A stretch of 64,000 bases of DNA from the NCBI RefSeq assembly GCF_050589645.1, contig NZ_JBNGOQ010000002.1, positions 434,001 through 498,000 on the forward strand. The letters run 5' to 3'. Origin of the DNA: JBNGOQ01 sp050589645. Lineage in GTDB: Bacteria > Bacteroidota > Bacteroidia > Flavobacteriales > Flavobacteriaceae. A program made the translations under genes and the position numbers. The notes beneath the pieces were generated by a model that did no database searches, was not told the DNA's origin, and worked only from the letters and a program-made list of their open reading frames with translations. Positions 9,053 through 17,555 of this stretch are shown piece by piece. Positions within the stretch are counted from its first letter, which is position 1; every line of letters begins with the position of its first letter.

Positions 9053-9670
9053 ATGAACGCTAAATCGAAAATACTAGCATTTCTTCTTTTAAATCTTACA
9101 TGGTCATTTGTCTATTCACAAGACGATACGGCTTCCGACCGAATACGTAAAATTAAAAAAGAGCGACTTCAAAGTTCATATGAAACATGGAATGATTGCT
9201 ATATAAACGGACTGTTGGACACTCGAGACATTGAAGATTCCATACATGGATTTTCCATTGTTGTCCCTAGGGGACATCATCTGAAAATTTATAAGAAAGA
9301 CCATTTTAGGATTATGAGGTTCTATCCTGACATAGAAAAGAGTAAGTCTGACATTGTCATGGAGATTTGGTTTAATACGAAAAAACCAATCGATGCAGAA
9401 GCTTCATTCGATCAAGCAATCGGGTTCTGCCTGGATAACAAATTTGGGTTGCGAATAGGAACTCAAGAAATTGCGGAGACTCTTTCATATTGGATAGAAT
9501 CTTATAATAAGGAAGCCACTGACGGTAGGTTTTGGGAAGTGTCCTTCCATATCCAAAACCCAAAGTCAAGAAATACCATTATAATTAAACAAAAATCAAA
9601 TAAAAAAAGACGTTATTCCCAAGACTTTTGCTTGTATGGATCTATGATAAAGCAATTAAAATGGTTATAA
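9053..9670 (+). CDS. Hypothetical secreted protein (205 aa)
   Basis: A signal peptide is evident (MNAKSKILAFLLLNLTWSFVYSQ), followed by a charged mature domain with alternating strands (HGFSIVVPRGHHLKIYKKDH, then VMEIWFNTKKPIDAE). It contains no membrane helix and no cysteine pair suggesting a lipoprotein. I do not recognise the family. An R'-like boundary motif (GAGATTGTTGTAGC, 9034-9047) sits just before the start codon. Repeat R2 begins one base after its stop codon. The small size, lone-gene context and hairpin boundaries match the neighbouring cassette-like units. Confidence 0.6.
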   Translation: MNAKSKILAFLLLNLTWSFVYSQDDTASDRIRKIKKERLQSSYETWNDCYINGLLDTRDIEDSIHGFSIVVPRGHHLKIYKKDHFRIMRFYPDIEKSKSDIVMEIWFNTKKPIDAEASFDQAIGFCLDNKFGLRIGTQEIAETLSYWIESYNKEATDGRFWEVSFHIQNPKSRNTIIIKQKSNKKRRYSQDFCLYGSMIKQLKWL

Positions 9671-9671
9671 G

Positions 9672-9754
9672 GTGTTGCAACAACAATCATAAAAGGCAGG
9701 CTGGTTCATCACGCCAAAGGGGTGACAAAATCATGGCTGAGACCATTGACACAC
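9672..9754 (+). repeat. attC-like hairpin repeat R2
   Basis: It fills the space between the secreted-protein stop (9670) and the lipoprotein start (9757). An inner stem-loop TCACGCC-AAA-GGGGTGA is flanked by GCAACAACAAT on the left and GGCTGAGACCATTG on the right. It shares GTGACaAAATCa and GCTGA blocks with R3, and the GAGACC.TTG block with R1 and R4. Confidence 0.5.
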
Positions 9755-9756
9755 AA

Positions 9757-10269
9757 ATGAATAGAAGTCTATTAGTAATAGTAATCATTTCCCTAATATC
9801 ATGTGGGCGTGATAAAAAACAAGCAAATGCATCAACGGCGGAAAAAGAAATAGAGCCTTTCGAATTGACCGTGACCAATTTTGATTATTCTTTGGCCTAT
9901 GGGATAGCTTATAGAATAACCCACAAAGATTTACGGATTATTTTTAAGGGTGAGTTAGAAGGCGAAAAGGATACCACACTATATGAATCACGGCTTAAAA
10001 AATCAGCGCCATTAAAGAATGTGGGCAAGATTGAATTTGATAAATTGAACGACAGATATTTAAATCCTTGTATCGCGGATGGTTCACAAATTAATGTTCG
10101 TTTTCAAAAAGGTGAAAATATAAAGTCAGTTCATTTGAGTAATTATTATCAAGAAGACATCGGCAAGGTAATTTACCTTATAAATCAACTTGTGCCCAGC
10201 AAGTATCAAATCCATTATGATAAAAAAGAACTACACGAAGACCTTAAAAAATGTCAGTTAATGGAATAA
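9757..10269 (+). CDS. Hypothetical lipoprotein (170 aa)
   Basis: The frame is open from TTG 9628, but the signal peptide starts at ATG 9757 (MNRSLLVIVIISLISCG), with an ISC lipobox placing the acylated Cys at residue 16. The upstream part of the open frame overlaps the previous gene and repeat R2, so 9757 is the start used here. The mature part is polar with several predicted strands (NFDYSLAYGIAYRITHKDLR). No family is recognised. It would be anchored in a membrane facing the periplasm or cell surface. It lies between repeats R2 and R3. Confidence 0.6.
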   Translation: MNRSLLVIVIISLISCGRDKKQANASTAEKEIEPFELTVTNFDYSLAYGIAYRITHKDLRIIFKGELEGEKDTTLYESRLKKSAPLKNVGKIEFDKLNDRYLNPCIADGSQINVRFQKGENIKSVHLSNYYQEDIGKVIYLINQLVPSKYQIHYDKKELHEDLKKCQLME

Positions 10270-10278
10270 AAAACAGAT

Positions 10279-10357
10279 GTGTTAGCAACAGTTAGAAGCG
10301 GGAGGCAGGTCCTTGACACCAAAGGCGTGACGAAATCAAAGCTGAACAGGCGCCTAT
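10279..10357 (+). repeat. attC-like hairpin repeat R3
   Basis: It follows the lipoprotein gene. GTGTTAGCAACA at the left, GACACCAAAGGCGTGA in the middle and AAGCTGAACAGGCG at the right align with R2. It directly precedes the 5' flank (TTTGAACCACCCATAAATAC) of the duplicated toroid gene. It is more degenerate at its right end than R1, R2 and R4. Confidence 0.45.
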
Positions 10358-10382
10358 AATTTGAACCACCCATAAATACAGC

Positions 10383-11280
10383 ATGAAACTATCAAAGAAG
10401 AATTATATCAAAGCGAGGGACTTTATACTGACCAATGCGAGAATGATAGAAAGACGCTTGTTTCAATTTCATTTTGAAAATGATGGTCCCGAAGGGGTTT
10501 TTCATGCAGTTTATGCCTACCGAAATGCTGATGGCGGTTTTGGTCATGGGATGGAACCGGATACAGCATCCCCTGAAAGTCAACCGCTTTTTAGCATCAT
10601 GGCGCTTGAAACATTGGACGAAGTTGGCTTATCTCACAAAAGACATCATTTTAGATGATTTTATGCCTTATTTTGAAAGCATAACCACTGATAAAGGTGG
10701 TATCCCATGGATGTTTCGCCCGAAAAGCGATTATCCTTGTGAAGCACATTTTAAAACCGTTAAGGAATGGGCCGCTTTGAGCACAACTGCGCCTTTGTTG
10801 GGAATGCTAGAGAAATACAGGATTGAGATTCCTTGGATGCAAAAAGCAGAGCAGTTTGTGTGGGGAGAAATTGAACGAATTAAAGAAAAGCACGTTTTTT
10901 GCCATCTGTGTGTGCCAAGGCGATTACAGTTTTTGCAGTACACCAAAAGCAAGGATAAGGCGGGAAAAGCGCTCAACGATCTAAAGAAATGGATATTGGC
11001 CGACGGCGTACTCTGCAAGGATAAATCGGATGAGGGCTGGGGGCTATACGGAAAACCGCATAGCTTGAGTTATGCCCCATCACCTGAGAGTATCCTATAT
11101 CCAATATTTTCTAAAGAAATGATCAGTGCCGACCTAAATGAGTTGATCAATCGTCAAAAGAGCGATGGCGGATGGCACACTTGGTATGGACTTAGTGAAG
11201 GAATGAAATTGGAATGGGCTGGCATACAGACCTTATGGACGTTGAAAACGCTGAAAAATCATTATAAGATCGAAAAGTAA
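10383..11280 (+). pseudogene. Frameshifted second copy of the alpha/alpha-toroid gene
   Basis: The copy runs the full length of the gene at 6823-7719 but has one extra T at 10629/10630 (GGCTTATC instead of GGCTATC). This moves the reading frame after about residue 82 and stops it at 10658. The correct frame continues from that point to 11280, so without the extra base it would encode 298 residues. The first 300 bases differ from the intact copy by only one base besides the insertion. Beyond that, differences are frequent but mostly silent or conservative, so the gene was under selection until recently. A sequencing error is possible. Confidence 0.8.
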
Positions 11281-11290
11281 ATAAAAACTA

Positions 11291-11360
11291 CACACAGCAA
11301 TGGCTATATTTCATCACCGCAGGGGCGTGACGTAACCGTAACCGAGACTGTTGTAACGCA
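11291..11360 (+). repeat. attC-like hairpin repeat R4
   Basis: It begins like R1 (CACAGCAATGGCTATATT, then TCATCA) and ends with GAGACTGTTGTAACGCA. The middle (CCGCAGGGGCGTGACGTAAC) differs from R1. It is therefore the 3' flank that travelled with the duplicated toroid gene and then diverged. Confidence 0.5.
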
Positions 11361-11371
11361 TTTTAAAATGA

Positions 11372-11551
11372 GAATCAAATCGGGTTTGGAGGACAGAAAT
11401 AAAAGGAAATGACACCACGTTGGACATATATTCGAGCTTTTTCGATAAGTACAACAATGGCGGAAATCAAGTTTGGGTTTCAAATGAAGTCAAAACGGAA
11501 TTCACTGAGTATTTTTCTGTCAGAAAATCTATGTATCTTTACCAAGTGTAG
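11372..11551 (+). pseudogene. Short remnant of an unidentified gene
   Basis: A plus-strand frame without a start codon reads as plausible protein (WRTEIKGNDTTLDIYSSFF, then GNQVWVSNEVKTEFTEYF) up to TAG 11549-11551. It probably is the last 60 codons of a lost gene. The family is unknown. The rest of the 11281-11724 gap contains repeat R4 and a boundary motif near 11600 (TAGCCTAGACCGTTAGC). I see no complete gene there. The longer overlapping frame from 11409 has an unlikely composition. Confidence 0.35.
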
Positions 11552-11724
11552 TCTGCGGCTGAAAATCCTACGGAGTTCCAAGGCCACAACAAATCATAGC
11601 CTAGACCGTTAGCAATAGTACTAAAACGAAAGACAACTATTTGATTACAAAATAAATTTAGAAGTAACCATTTTAAGTTGTAAAGACTATAAAGACAGTA
11701 TCTTAATTAAAAAATGAAAGTAAC

Positions 11725-12168
11725 ATGAAAAAGCAAACAATTTATTTATTGTTATTCACATTGGTCACTTTTACAATCTCTTGTTCAAATGATGACGATA
11801 CTGATGTTACTCCTGAAAATTTAAACAATGTAACTGATTGTGAAATAGCAATTGAACCAAATCTTTTAATCTCAATATGTGTAGATGGAGCTGATTTTGC
11901 CTTACCAGATGAAGTTATAAAATTTGTATCAACCTTTTATTCCAAAAATGACACTCCTTCCAATGCTCAATTTTTATGGACCGTAGAATCTGGCAGTATG
12001 GAAATCATAGATGTGGAAAATACCGTCGATGGGCTGATCGCAAAGTCAATTGCCACAATTAAATTCAATTCTGACTACTCAGGGAATGGGGTCATCAGTG
12101 CCAATGCTGAAAATGATAGGGGAAGTGGATATGCCCAACATAGTGTTGAATTGGCATCTACGCAATAA
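11725..12168 (+). CDS. Lipoprotein with a PKD-like / Ig-like domain (147 aa)
   Basis: A signal peptide with lipobox (MKKQTIYLLLFTLVTFTISC) is followed by an acidic tether (SNDDDTDVTPEN), typical of surface-exposed Bacteroidota lipoproteins. The remainder (VSTFYSKNDTPSNAQFLWTV, then AENDRGSGYAQHSVEL) has the strand pattern of a single PKD or Ig-like domain. No catalytic residues are evident. The enzyme or partner it would serve is not visible nearby. It is the last small plus-strand gene of the cassette-like region. Confidence 0.65.
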   Translation: MKKQTIYLLLFTLVTFTISCSNDDDTDVTPENLNNVTDCEIAIEPNLLISICVDGADFALPDEVIKFVSTFYSKNDTPSNAQFLWTVESGSMEIIDVENTVDGLIAKSIATIKFNSDYSGNGVISANAENDRGSGYAQHSVELASTQ

Positions 12169-12302
12169 TATAGCACAACACCCTATTTAATTTATTGCTA
12201 GTTCTAGCCTATGTAGCCGATTTTCACCTAACAAACCATATAAAAACCATTAGCGGCAAGCACCAAACTAGAGAGAGTGTAACAATCCTTTAGCAATCGA
12301 AT

Positions 12303-12331
12303 CTTTAAAGCGTAACCTAAACGCTTTAAAG
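12303..12331. promoter_or_regulatory. Perfect 11-bp inverted repeat touching the start codon of the serine hydrolase gene
   Basis: CTTTAAAGCGT (12303-12313) and ACGCTTTAAAG (12321-12331) are perfect inverted copies around a 7-base loop. The ATG follows at 12332 with no gap. It would occlude ribosome access as an RNA hairpin, or bind a dimeric repressor as DNA. Which is the case cannot be told. Confidence 0.5.
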
Positions 12332-14341
12332 ATGATGACAACGAAATACCTACCCCTTTATTTACTCTTATGGCTGTTATTATTGAGCAATGCGTTGAAA
12401 GCCAACAACGGCTCGATCGCCTATATTTACCCCATTTCAAATATAACCATAGACGGTAATCTCGATGACTGGCCCACAGAAATTCATCGCAACGCGATGC
12501 AACATATCCATTATGGAAACGGCATCGAGGGGCCGGAGGATGCTTTGGCATTCTGGCGGGGAGGTTACCATGCGCAATCGGGTCATTTGTACATTGCTGT
12601 AACCATGGTGGACAATGATTACGTAAAAACCCCTGACAATAGCCACTTCGCTAGCCATGATTTTCAAGTCTTGTATCTTGACCCGAGACATAGCCCTGAA
12701 GGGTCAGGAGTAATTGCCTATGAAATAGACGAACACCACCGAAAAATAGTGGAACAGGAAGGGCTTCACTTTTATCCGCAGGTTAAAAATGCCAACTTTG
12801 AACAAGTTCAATTGGCTATCGCAAAGAAAAATAATCTAATTACGTACGAATGGAAAATTCAGGTCTCAGGTACGTTAAGCGCCGGTAGAGTAATCGGGTT
12901 CGACTATGCAGTCTTTGATAAAGACACTGATGAAGAACATGTCATGATCACTTGGGGCCCAACTGAAGGAAATAAGTTCATGAACTCTAATTTGATTGGT
13001 GATCTGGTACTGTCGGAAGCCAATGATGCTAGCGGGATGGTGCAGGGAGCATTGAAATGGGAAGGCGAAGCCGGAGACCAATGGCCAGGAACGGTTAAGT
13101 TTAGTAATACGGAAAGACCTGACGTATTTTTTGATGTGAGCGTCGATTCATTGGGTCAGTATGACTTAAAGTTACCCGCTGGCTCCTATGCAATGACCAT
13201 ACCCCCCAGTTGGCAAATGAACAAATGGTTTGATATCGATTTAGTAAAGCATAGTGGTCGTGTTTCCGATATTACAGTATCCAAAAACCAAGCACTGCTA
13301 GTAGATACCATTACGATCGCCCTGGTTCCCAAACCAAAACTGATTCCTGGGAAGGGGATATTGCACTCGCCATTTACTTCTACATCCATTAAGGAATTGG
13401 ACCAATTTGTAGACAGGTACAGGGAGCATTATAATATCCCTGCCGTATCGCTTGCCATAGTCAAGGATGGTGCCCTGGTGTATCACCGTAGTTATGGCGT
13501 AGAGAACAATATAACCAAAAAACCGCTTAGGGATGAGGCCGTTTTTGAAGCAGCTTCCATTACCAAATTGATATTTGCCTACCTGATGAATCTCCTGGTT
13601 CAGCGTACGGAATTTGACCTTGACAAACCATTATATGAAACCTTAGCATTTCCTGAATTGGAAGAATATCCTGAATATGCGCTAATGACTGGTAGACATG
13701 TACTGACACATGTGAGCGGGCTGCCGAACTGGGGAACCAGAATAATCAACAAACCGGGAACTACTTATGGATATTCCGGTGAAGGTTTTGAATACCTAAA
13801 AAGGGTACTTGCAGGAGGTAGCTCTAATGAATGGCCACAAATCATTCAATCCCATCTGGAAAAAGAAGTCCTAAAGCCTCTAGGGATGACCAACACCTAT
13901 TTTATGTGCAACGACAAACTCCCAAATCTTAAAGTAGCTGGCCACTTTGATGGAATTCCGAATATGTTTGATTGTCCCGATGGCCCTGGTATGGCATTTA
14001 GTATGCATACAGAGGCAAAGGATTTTATACCCTTTGCTCTCGCATTGTTAAATCGAGAAGGATTGACAGAAGAACAGGCCGAAAAAATGTTTCGTTTCCA
14101 TACTTTGGAAGGCCAAGAGAACTGGATGAATGGTTATAAGTCTGGATACGGGCTAGGCGTTGCATTACGCGACTCTCCTTTTGGATTGGTATTTGGACAC
14201 GGGGGAAATAATGGGGATTTTCGTTGTATGTTTGAGATGTACGATGATTTAAGAACAGGGTATATCGTATTTACAAACGCCAATACTGCTGGCCCACTGC
14301 TATTCGATCTAAAGAATTTTTTGGTCGAGGGTAGCAAGTAA
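12332..14341 (+). CDS. Secreted serine hydrolase (beta-lactamase/class C family) with N-terminal CBM9-like domain
   Basis: The 669-residue protein starts with a signal peptide (about residues 5-24). A region of about 200 residues (ITIDGNLDDWPTE onward) matches the carbohydrate-binding CBM9/DOMON-like module used by many secreted Bacteroidota proteins. From about residue 355 a class C serine hydrolase domain follows: SITK at 409-412 (nucleophile Ser409, Lys412), HVSGLPNW at about 460-467, YSG at 481-483 where many relatives have YxN, and HGG at 623-625 in place of KTG. It is more likely an esterase or peptidase than a true beta-lactamase. The start is ATG 12332, placed directly after the inverted repeat. 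Confidence 0.82.
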   Translation: MMTTKYLPLYLLLWLLLLSNALKANNGSIAYIYPISNITIDGNLDDWPTEIHRNAMQHIHYGNGIEGPEDALAFWRGGYHAQSGHLYIAVTMVDNDYVKTPDNSHFASHDFQVLYLDPRHSPEGSGVIAYEIDEHHRKIVEQEGLHFYPQVKNANFEQVQLAIAKKNNLITYEWKIQVSGTLSAGRVIGFDYAVFDKDTDEEHVMITWGPTEGNKFMNSNLIGDLVLSEANDASGMVQGALKWEGEAGDQWPGTVKFSNTERPDVFFDVSVDSLGQYDLKLPAGSYAMTIPPSWQMNKWFDIDLVKHSGRVSDITVSKNQALLVDTITIALVPKPKLIPGKGILHSPFTSTSIKELDQFVDRYREHYNIPAVSLAIVKDGALVYHRSYGVENNITKKPLRDEAVFEAASITKLIFAYLMNLLVQRTEFDLDKPLYETLAFPELEEYPEYALMTGRHVLTHVSGLPNWGTRIINKPGTTYGYSGEGFEYLKRVLAGGSSNEWPQIIQSHLEKEVLKPLGMTNTYFMCNDKLPNLKVAGHFDGIPNMFDCPDGPGMAFSMHTEAKDFIPFALALLNREGLTEEQAEKMFRFHTLEGQENWMNGYKSGYGLGVALRDSPFGLVFGHGGNNGDFRCMFEMYDDLRTGYIVFTNANTAGPLLFDLKNFLVEGSK

Positions 14342-14554
14342 TCCGCATAGAAAAATCCTTTTTCCGGTCTTTTTGATATCACGAACAGGTAGCAATTAAG
14401 TCATTAAAAAAGAAAAAACCTGCCGACAATAGGGTATACGCAATTAAAAACTGATGGACAACAGTGACCCTTAGGGCACATTCTCTCAACCATGGAACGA
14501 ACATTATTTTATACCTTATGGGCTAATTAAGGATCAACTTTAAAAACTAAAACC

Positions 14555-14932
14555 ATGAAAAAGAAAATCCTATTCGTTTTAAGTGTATTATTTGGCTTAA
14601 TGTTCATCAATTCTGGATTGAATAAATTCCTAAACTTCATGCCCATGCCTGAAGATATGCCTGAGAGCTTAGCACGACTAATAGCGGCATTGACAGAAAT
14701 TGGTTGGTTACTACCCTTGGTTGGTGGAGTTGAGGTTGTAGCAGGATTGCTTTTTATAATCCCTAAATACCGTGCGCTAGGAGCCGTTATGATGTTTCCA
14801 ATTATGGTTGGAATAATGTTGACCCATACCATCACAGATACCTCAGGTTTGCCGGTAGCTGCTGCACTTTTTGCAATTAACCTTTGGGTAATTTATGAAA
14901 ATAGGGAGAAATATATGCCGATGGTTCAGTAA
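14555..14932 (+). CDS. DoxX-like small membrane protein
   Basis: The 125-residue protein has four hydrophobic helices. The N terminus (LMFINSGLNKFLNFMPMPE) and second helix (WLLPLVGGVEVVAGLLFIIP) match the DoxX/DoxX-like pattern (F...G..K, then G..E...G..L). These proteins are small inner-membrane components of unclear role, sometimes linked to oxidative stress or quinone metabolism. The gene stands alone, 213 bp after the serine hydrolase, and converges on the TonB-dependent receptor gene. Confidence 0.72.
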   Translation: MKKKILFVLSVLFGLMFINSGLNKFLNFMPMPEDMPESLARLIAALTEIGWLLPLVGGVEVVAGLLFIIPKYRALGAVMMFPIMVGIMLTHTITDTSGLPVAAALFAINLWVIYENREKYMPMVQ

Positions 14933-14972
14933 ATACGATATGGGAAGAAACGCTATAGAAGTTCTCCAATTT

Positions 14973-17339
14973 TCACCTTCTCCTTCCTCCGGAATACTGC
15001 ATGGCTTCACCTTTACCGAACCCATAGCTGAAACCAAAGGATACAAAACGGGCACGAAAGCTTCGGTTGAACACTTCAAAATCGTTCTGTACGATTTGGT
15101 TTTCCCGAATTCGGGATGCAAAGGCATCCCGGACACTTAAGTTGAGTACTGCCTTACCTTTAAGTATCTTCTTTCTCAGCCCCAAATCCAAAAAGACCAC
15201 ATCATTTATCTCACCTTGTACAGTTTGGTAAGCTGAGCGGTAGTTTCCGGTAGTCTCAAAATCAATGTCCCAAGGTATTTTAATTTTGGTCAGCAGTTTT
15301 GATGACCACCGATTGGCGCTGAAATCGAAAACGGTATCTTCAAAACTACCCTGACGGGAAAAGGTGTTGTAATTGAAATCAACGTTAAAGGTCAGCCAAT
15401 TGGCCGGACTGTACTTCGTATTGAATTCTACCCCCCAAGCATTATTTGTTCCAATATTTTCTGGTCGGGTGATGTTCACATTATCTTCAAAAAACGAAAT
15501 TCGTTCAATGATATCAGTGGTATATCGGTGATAGACACCCAGGTTTAACGGTGTCTTGCCCACAAAGAAAATACCTGTGACCTCATAAGAATCGGTAAAC
15601 TCAGGAAGTAGATTAGGATTGCCCTGTCTGATGTTGAAATTGTTTCGGATGTTAAAGAATGGATTCAAGTCCCAAAGTCTTGGACGGTAAATTCTCCGCG
15701 AATAACCTGCCTGCATGGAAACCTTTTCAGAAAATTTGTACGATGTGTGGGCACTGGGAAAAAGATTGGTATAGTTTTGATCATTTGCCTCATTCGTATT
15801 TACCAATAAAGTCCCAACCTCGGTATTTTCCAATCGCATGCCCGCTTTCAAACCCCATTTTTCACCTTCGTAGGCTGCAGTTCCATAAACACCCAATACG
15901 TTCTGGTCAAATTCAAAGATGTTGGTTAGCCCTGGGTCCGTGACAAACTCCCCATTTTCAAGATTTTGCACCTCAAAATCATTGCTCACATCATTGAGAA
16001 TGTACTGTGCCCCGGTTTCAACGGAAAATTCATCCGAAAAAGGTTTGGTATAATCCAGTTTGAAGGTAAAAACAGATTCTTTGAAATCGGTGCGGGTGTT
16101 CTGTTCGGCATCACGATCTTCCCCTGAAATTGTGGTATCCAAGAATTCAGAGCTTTGGTCCTTTCCGAAGAAATTGCCCAGTGCACTGAACAGTAGGTCA
16201 TGGTCTTCATCATCTTCAAAATCTTTTTTATACTGCAATTCGTATTGGAATTTAGGGTTTCGAGCTTCGGTAACCTCGGTGCGTTCCCAGGCTGAAGTTT
16301 CGTTTCCCGTCCCGTCCAAGGCAGCAAAATTGGTGGTCGATGGCTGGTCTTCAATCTCCAAAGCAAAATTCCCCGAAAGCGTAAGTACGCTCGTCGGACT
16401 AAAATAATAGTCCGTTCCCAGAATGAAGTTATAAAATTCTTCGTTCCTGAATTCTTCGCCTTCGGATAGAATCGTATTGCCTGTGGTCAGATCGGTATTT
16501 CGTACGGTAATCTCATTGGGCAATTCGCGATAGCCCGCTCCCAGCTGGGCAAACAGGTTGAATTTTTCGGTCCTTCGGTTAAGACTTACCCCTATGCTGT
16601 GGTTATTGGGGGCACCGGTATTCACCGAAATGGAACCATTGAGCCCTTTTTGCTCCTCCTTCTTTATGACAATGTTGATGATGCCCGAAGTGCCCTCTGC
16701 ATCATACTTTGCGGAAGGATTGGTAATTACCTCGACCCTGTCGATCATATCAGCGGTAATAGTGCCAAGTGCATTGTTCTCATCACTGGTCAATATGGAC
16801 GGTTTTCCATTGATCAAGACTTGTACCCCTTGGCTGCCCCTAAGACTGATTTGCCCCTCGATATTCACGTTGACCGACGGAACATTGTTCAATACCTCAA
16901 GGGCACTGGCACCTGTAGTACTCAAATCCTTGCCTACATTGAATACCCGCTTGTCTAGTTTGAAGACGGTCTGTGAAATTTCACCTTCCACCACTACCTC
17001 TTCAAGTTGCTGGGCATCTTCCGAAATTTCAATGGTGCCCAAATCGATTTTTGGGCGTTCCGTAGTCGGTGCTTGCAAAACCTTCTTTTTAAAACCGATA
17101 AAACTGATTTCGATATAATAGTTGCTTGCATTGGTTTCCAACGAAAAAGTGCCATCCTCCAAAGTGGTGGTTCCATCAATGGCTTGTTTGGTCTCATTGT
17201 CGGCGACCAAGACGGTTGCGTAGGCTATGGGTTGGCCGGAAGATTTTTCCACCACCTTACCTGTAAATGTGGTGCGCTTCTGTTGTGCATAGCCTAGGGT
17301 CCCAAAAAGAAATAGAAACAGTAGTAACACGTATTTCAT
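14973..17339 (-). CDS. TonB-dependent receptor, outer-membrane beta-barrel family (OMP_b-brl_3 type)
   Basis: From ATG 17339 (MKYVLLLFLFLFGTLGYAQQ) a signal peptide is followed by a carboxypeptidase-regulatory-like domain (FTGKVVEKSSGQPIAYATVL). Next come a plug domain (LEVLNNVPSVNVNIEGQIS, then MIDRVEVITNPSAKYDAEG) and a long beta-barrel with alternating strands, ending in FGFSYGFGKGEAMQYSGGRR. This subgroup is widespread in Bacteroidota and often adjoins LytS/LytTR systems. It would import or signal the presence of an unknown ligand across the outer membrane. It is divergent from the histidine kinase at 17556. An in-frame ATG at 17351 is less likely. Confidence 0.9.
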   Translation of the reverse strand: MKYVLLLFLFLFGTLGYAQQKRTTFTGKVVEKSSGQPIAYATVLVADNETKQAIDGTTTLEDGTFSLETNASNYYIEISFIGFKKKVLQAPTTERPKIDLGTIEISEDAQQLEEVVVEGEISQTVFKLDKRVFNVGKDLSTTGASALEVLNNVPSVNVNIEGQISLRGSQGVQVLINGKPSILTSDENNALGTITADMIDRVEVITNPSAKYDAEGTSGIINIVIKKEEQKGLNGSISVNTGAPNNHSIGVSLNRRTEKFNLFAQLGAGYRELPNEITVRNTDLTTGNTILSEGEEFRNEEFYNFILGTDYYFSPTSVLTLSGNFALEIEDQPSTTNFAALDGTGNETSAWERTEVTEARNPKFQYELQYKKDFEDDEDHDLLFSALGNFFGKDQSSEFLDTTISGEDRDAEQNTRTDFKESVFTFKLDYTKPFSDEFSVETGAQYILNDVSNDFEVQNLENGEFVTDPGLTNIFEFDQNVLGVYGTAAYEGEKWGLKAGMRLENTEVGTLLVNTNEANDQNYTNLFPSAHTSYKFSEKVSMQAGYSRRIYRPRLWDLNPFFNIRNNFNIRQGNPNLLPEFTDSYEVTGIFFVGKTPLNLGVYHRYTTDIIERISFFEDNVNITRPENIGTNNAWGVEFNTKYSPANWLTFNVDFNYNTFSRQGSFEDTVFDFSANRWSSKLLTKIKIPWDIDFETTGNYRSAYQTVQGEINDVVFLDLGLRKKILKGKAVLNLSVRDAFASRIRENQIVQNDFEVFNRSFRARFVSFGFSYGFGKGEAMQYSGGRRR

Positions 17340-17410
17340 AACCAATCCCATATTCCTTTAATTTTAATCCAAATCTCCGATAAAAGGAAGGGAATTGAAA
17401 TTATTTCCCG

Positions 17411-17502
17411 TGAACGACATAGCTTTCACTCCAATCAACAAGGATTTCTACCACCACACTGGGAATTGTCGTTTAAGGCCCAAAAGCGGTCGTTGACGAC
17501 AT
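17411..17502. promoter_or_regulatory. Candidate LytTR-type operator between receptor and kinase genes
   Basis: TGTCGTT occurs on the plus strand at 17467 and as GGTCGTT at 17488, exactly 21 bp apart. This is the spacing known for LytTR direct repeats. The same motif occurs inverted at 17413-17419 (AACGACA) and at 17495-17502 (GACGACAT). The cluster lies between the receptor and kinase start codons, so the adjacent LytTR regulator may control one or both genes. Confidence 0.4.
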
Positions 17503-17555
17503 TTATTTTCTTTTGCTACCTTGTGGGGGTACCTTTAGCGCAGTATACCTTAACC

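Noticed and set aside
12197..12208. GCTAG-TT-CTAGC palindrome after the PKD-like lipoprotein gene
   Set aside because: Short, without a T tract and not related to repeats R1-R4. Not enough to call a terminator or operator.
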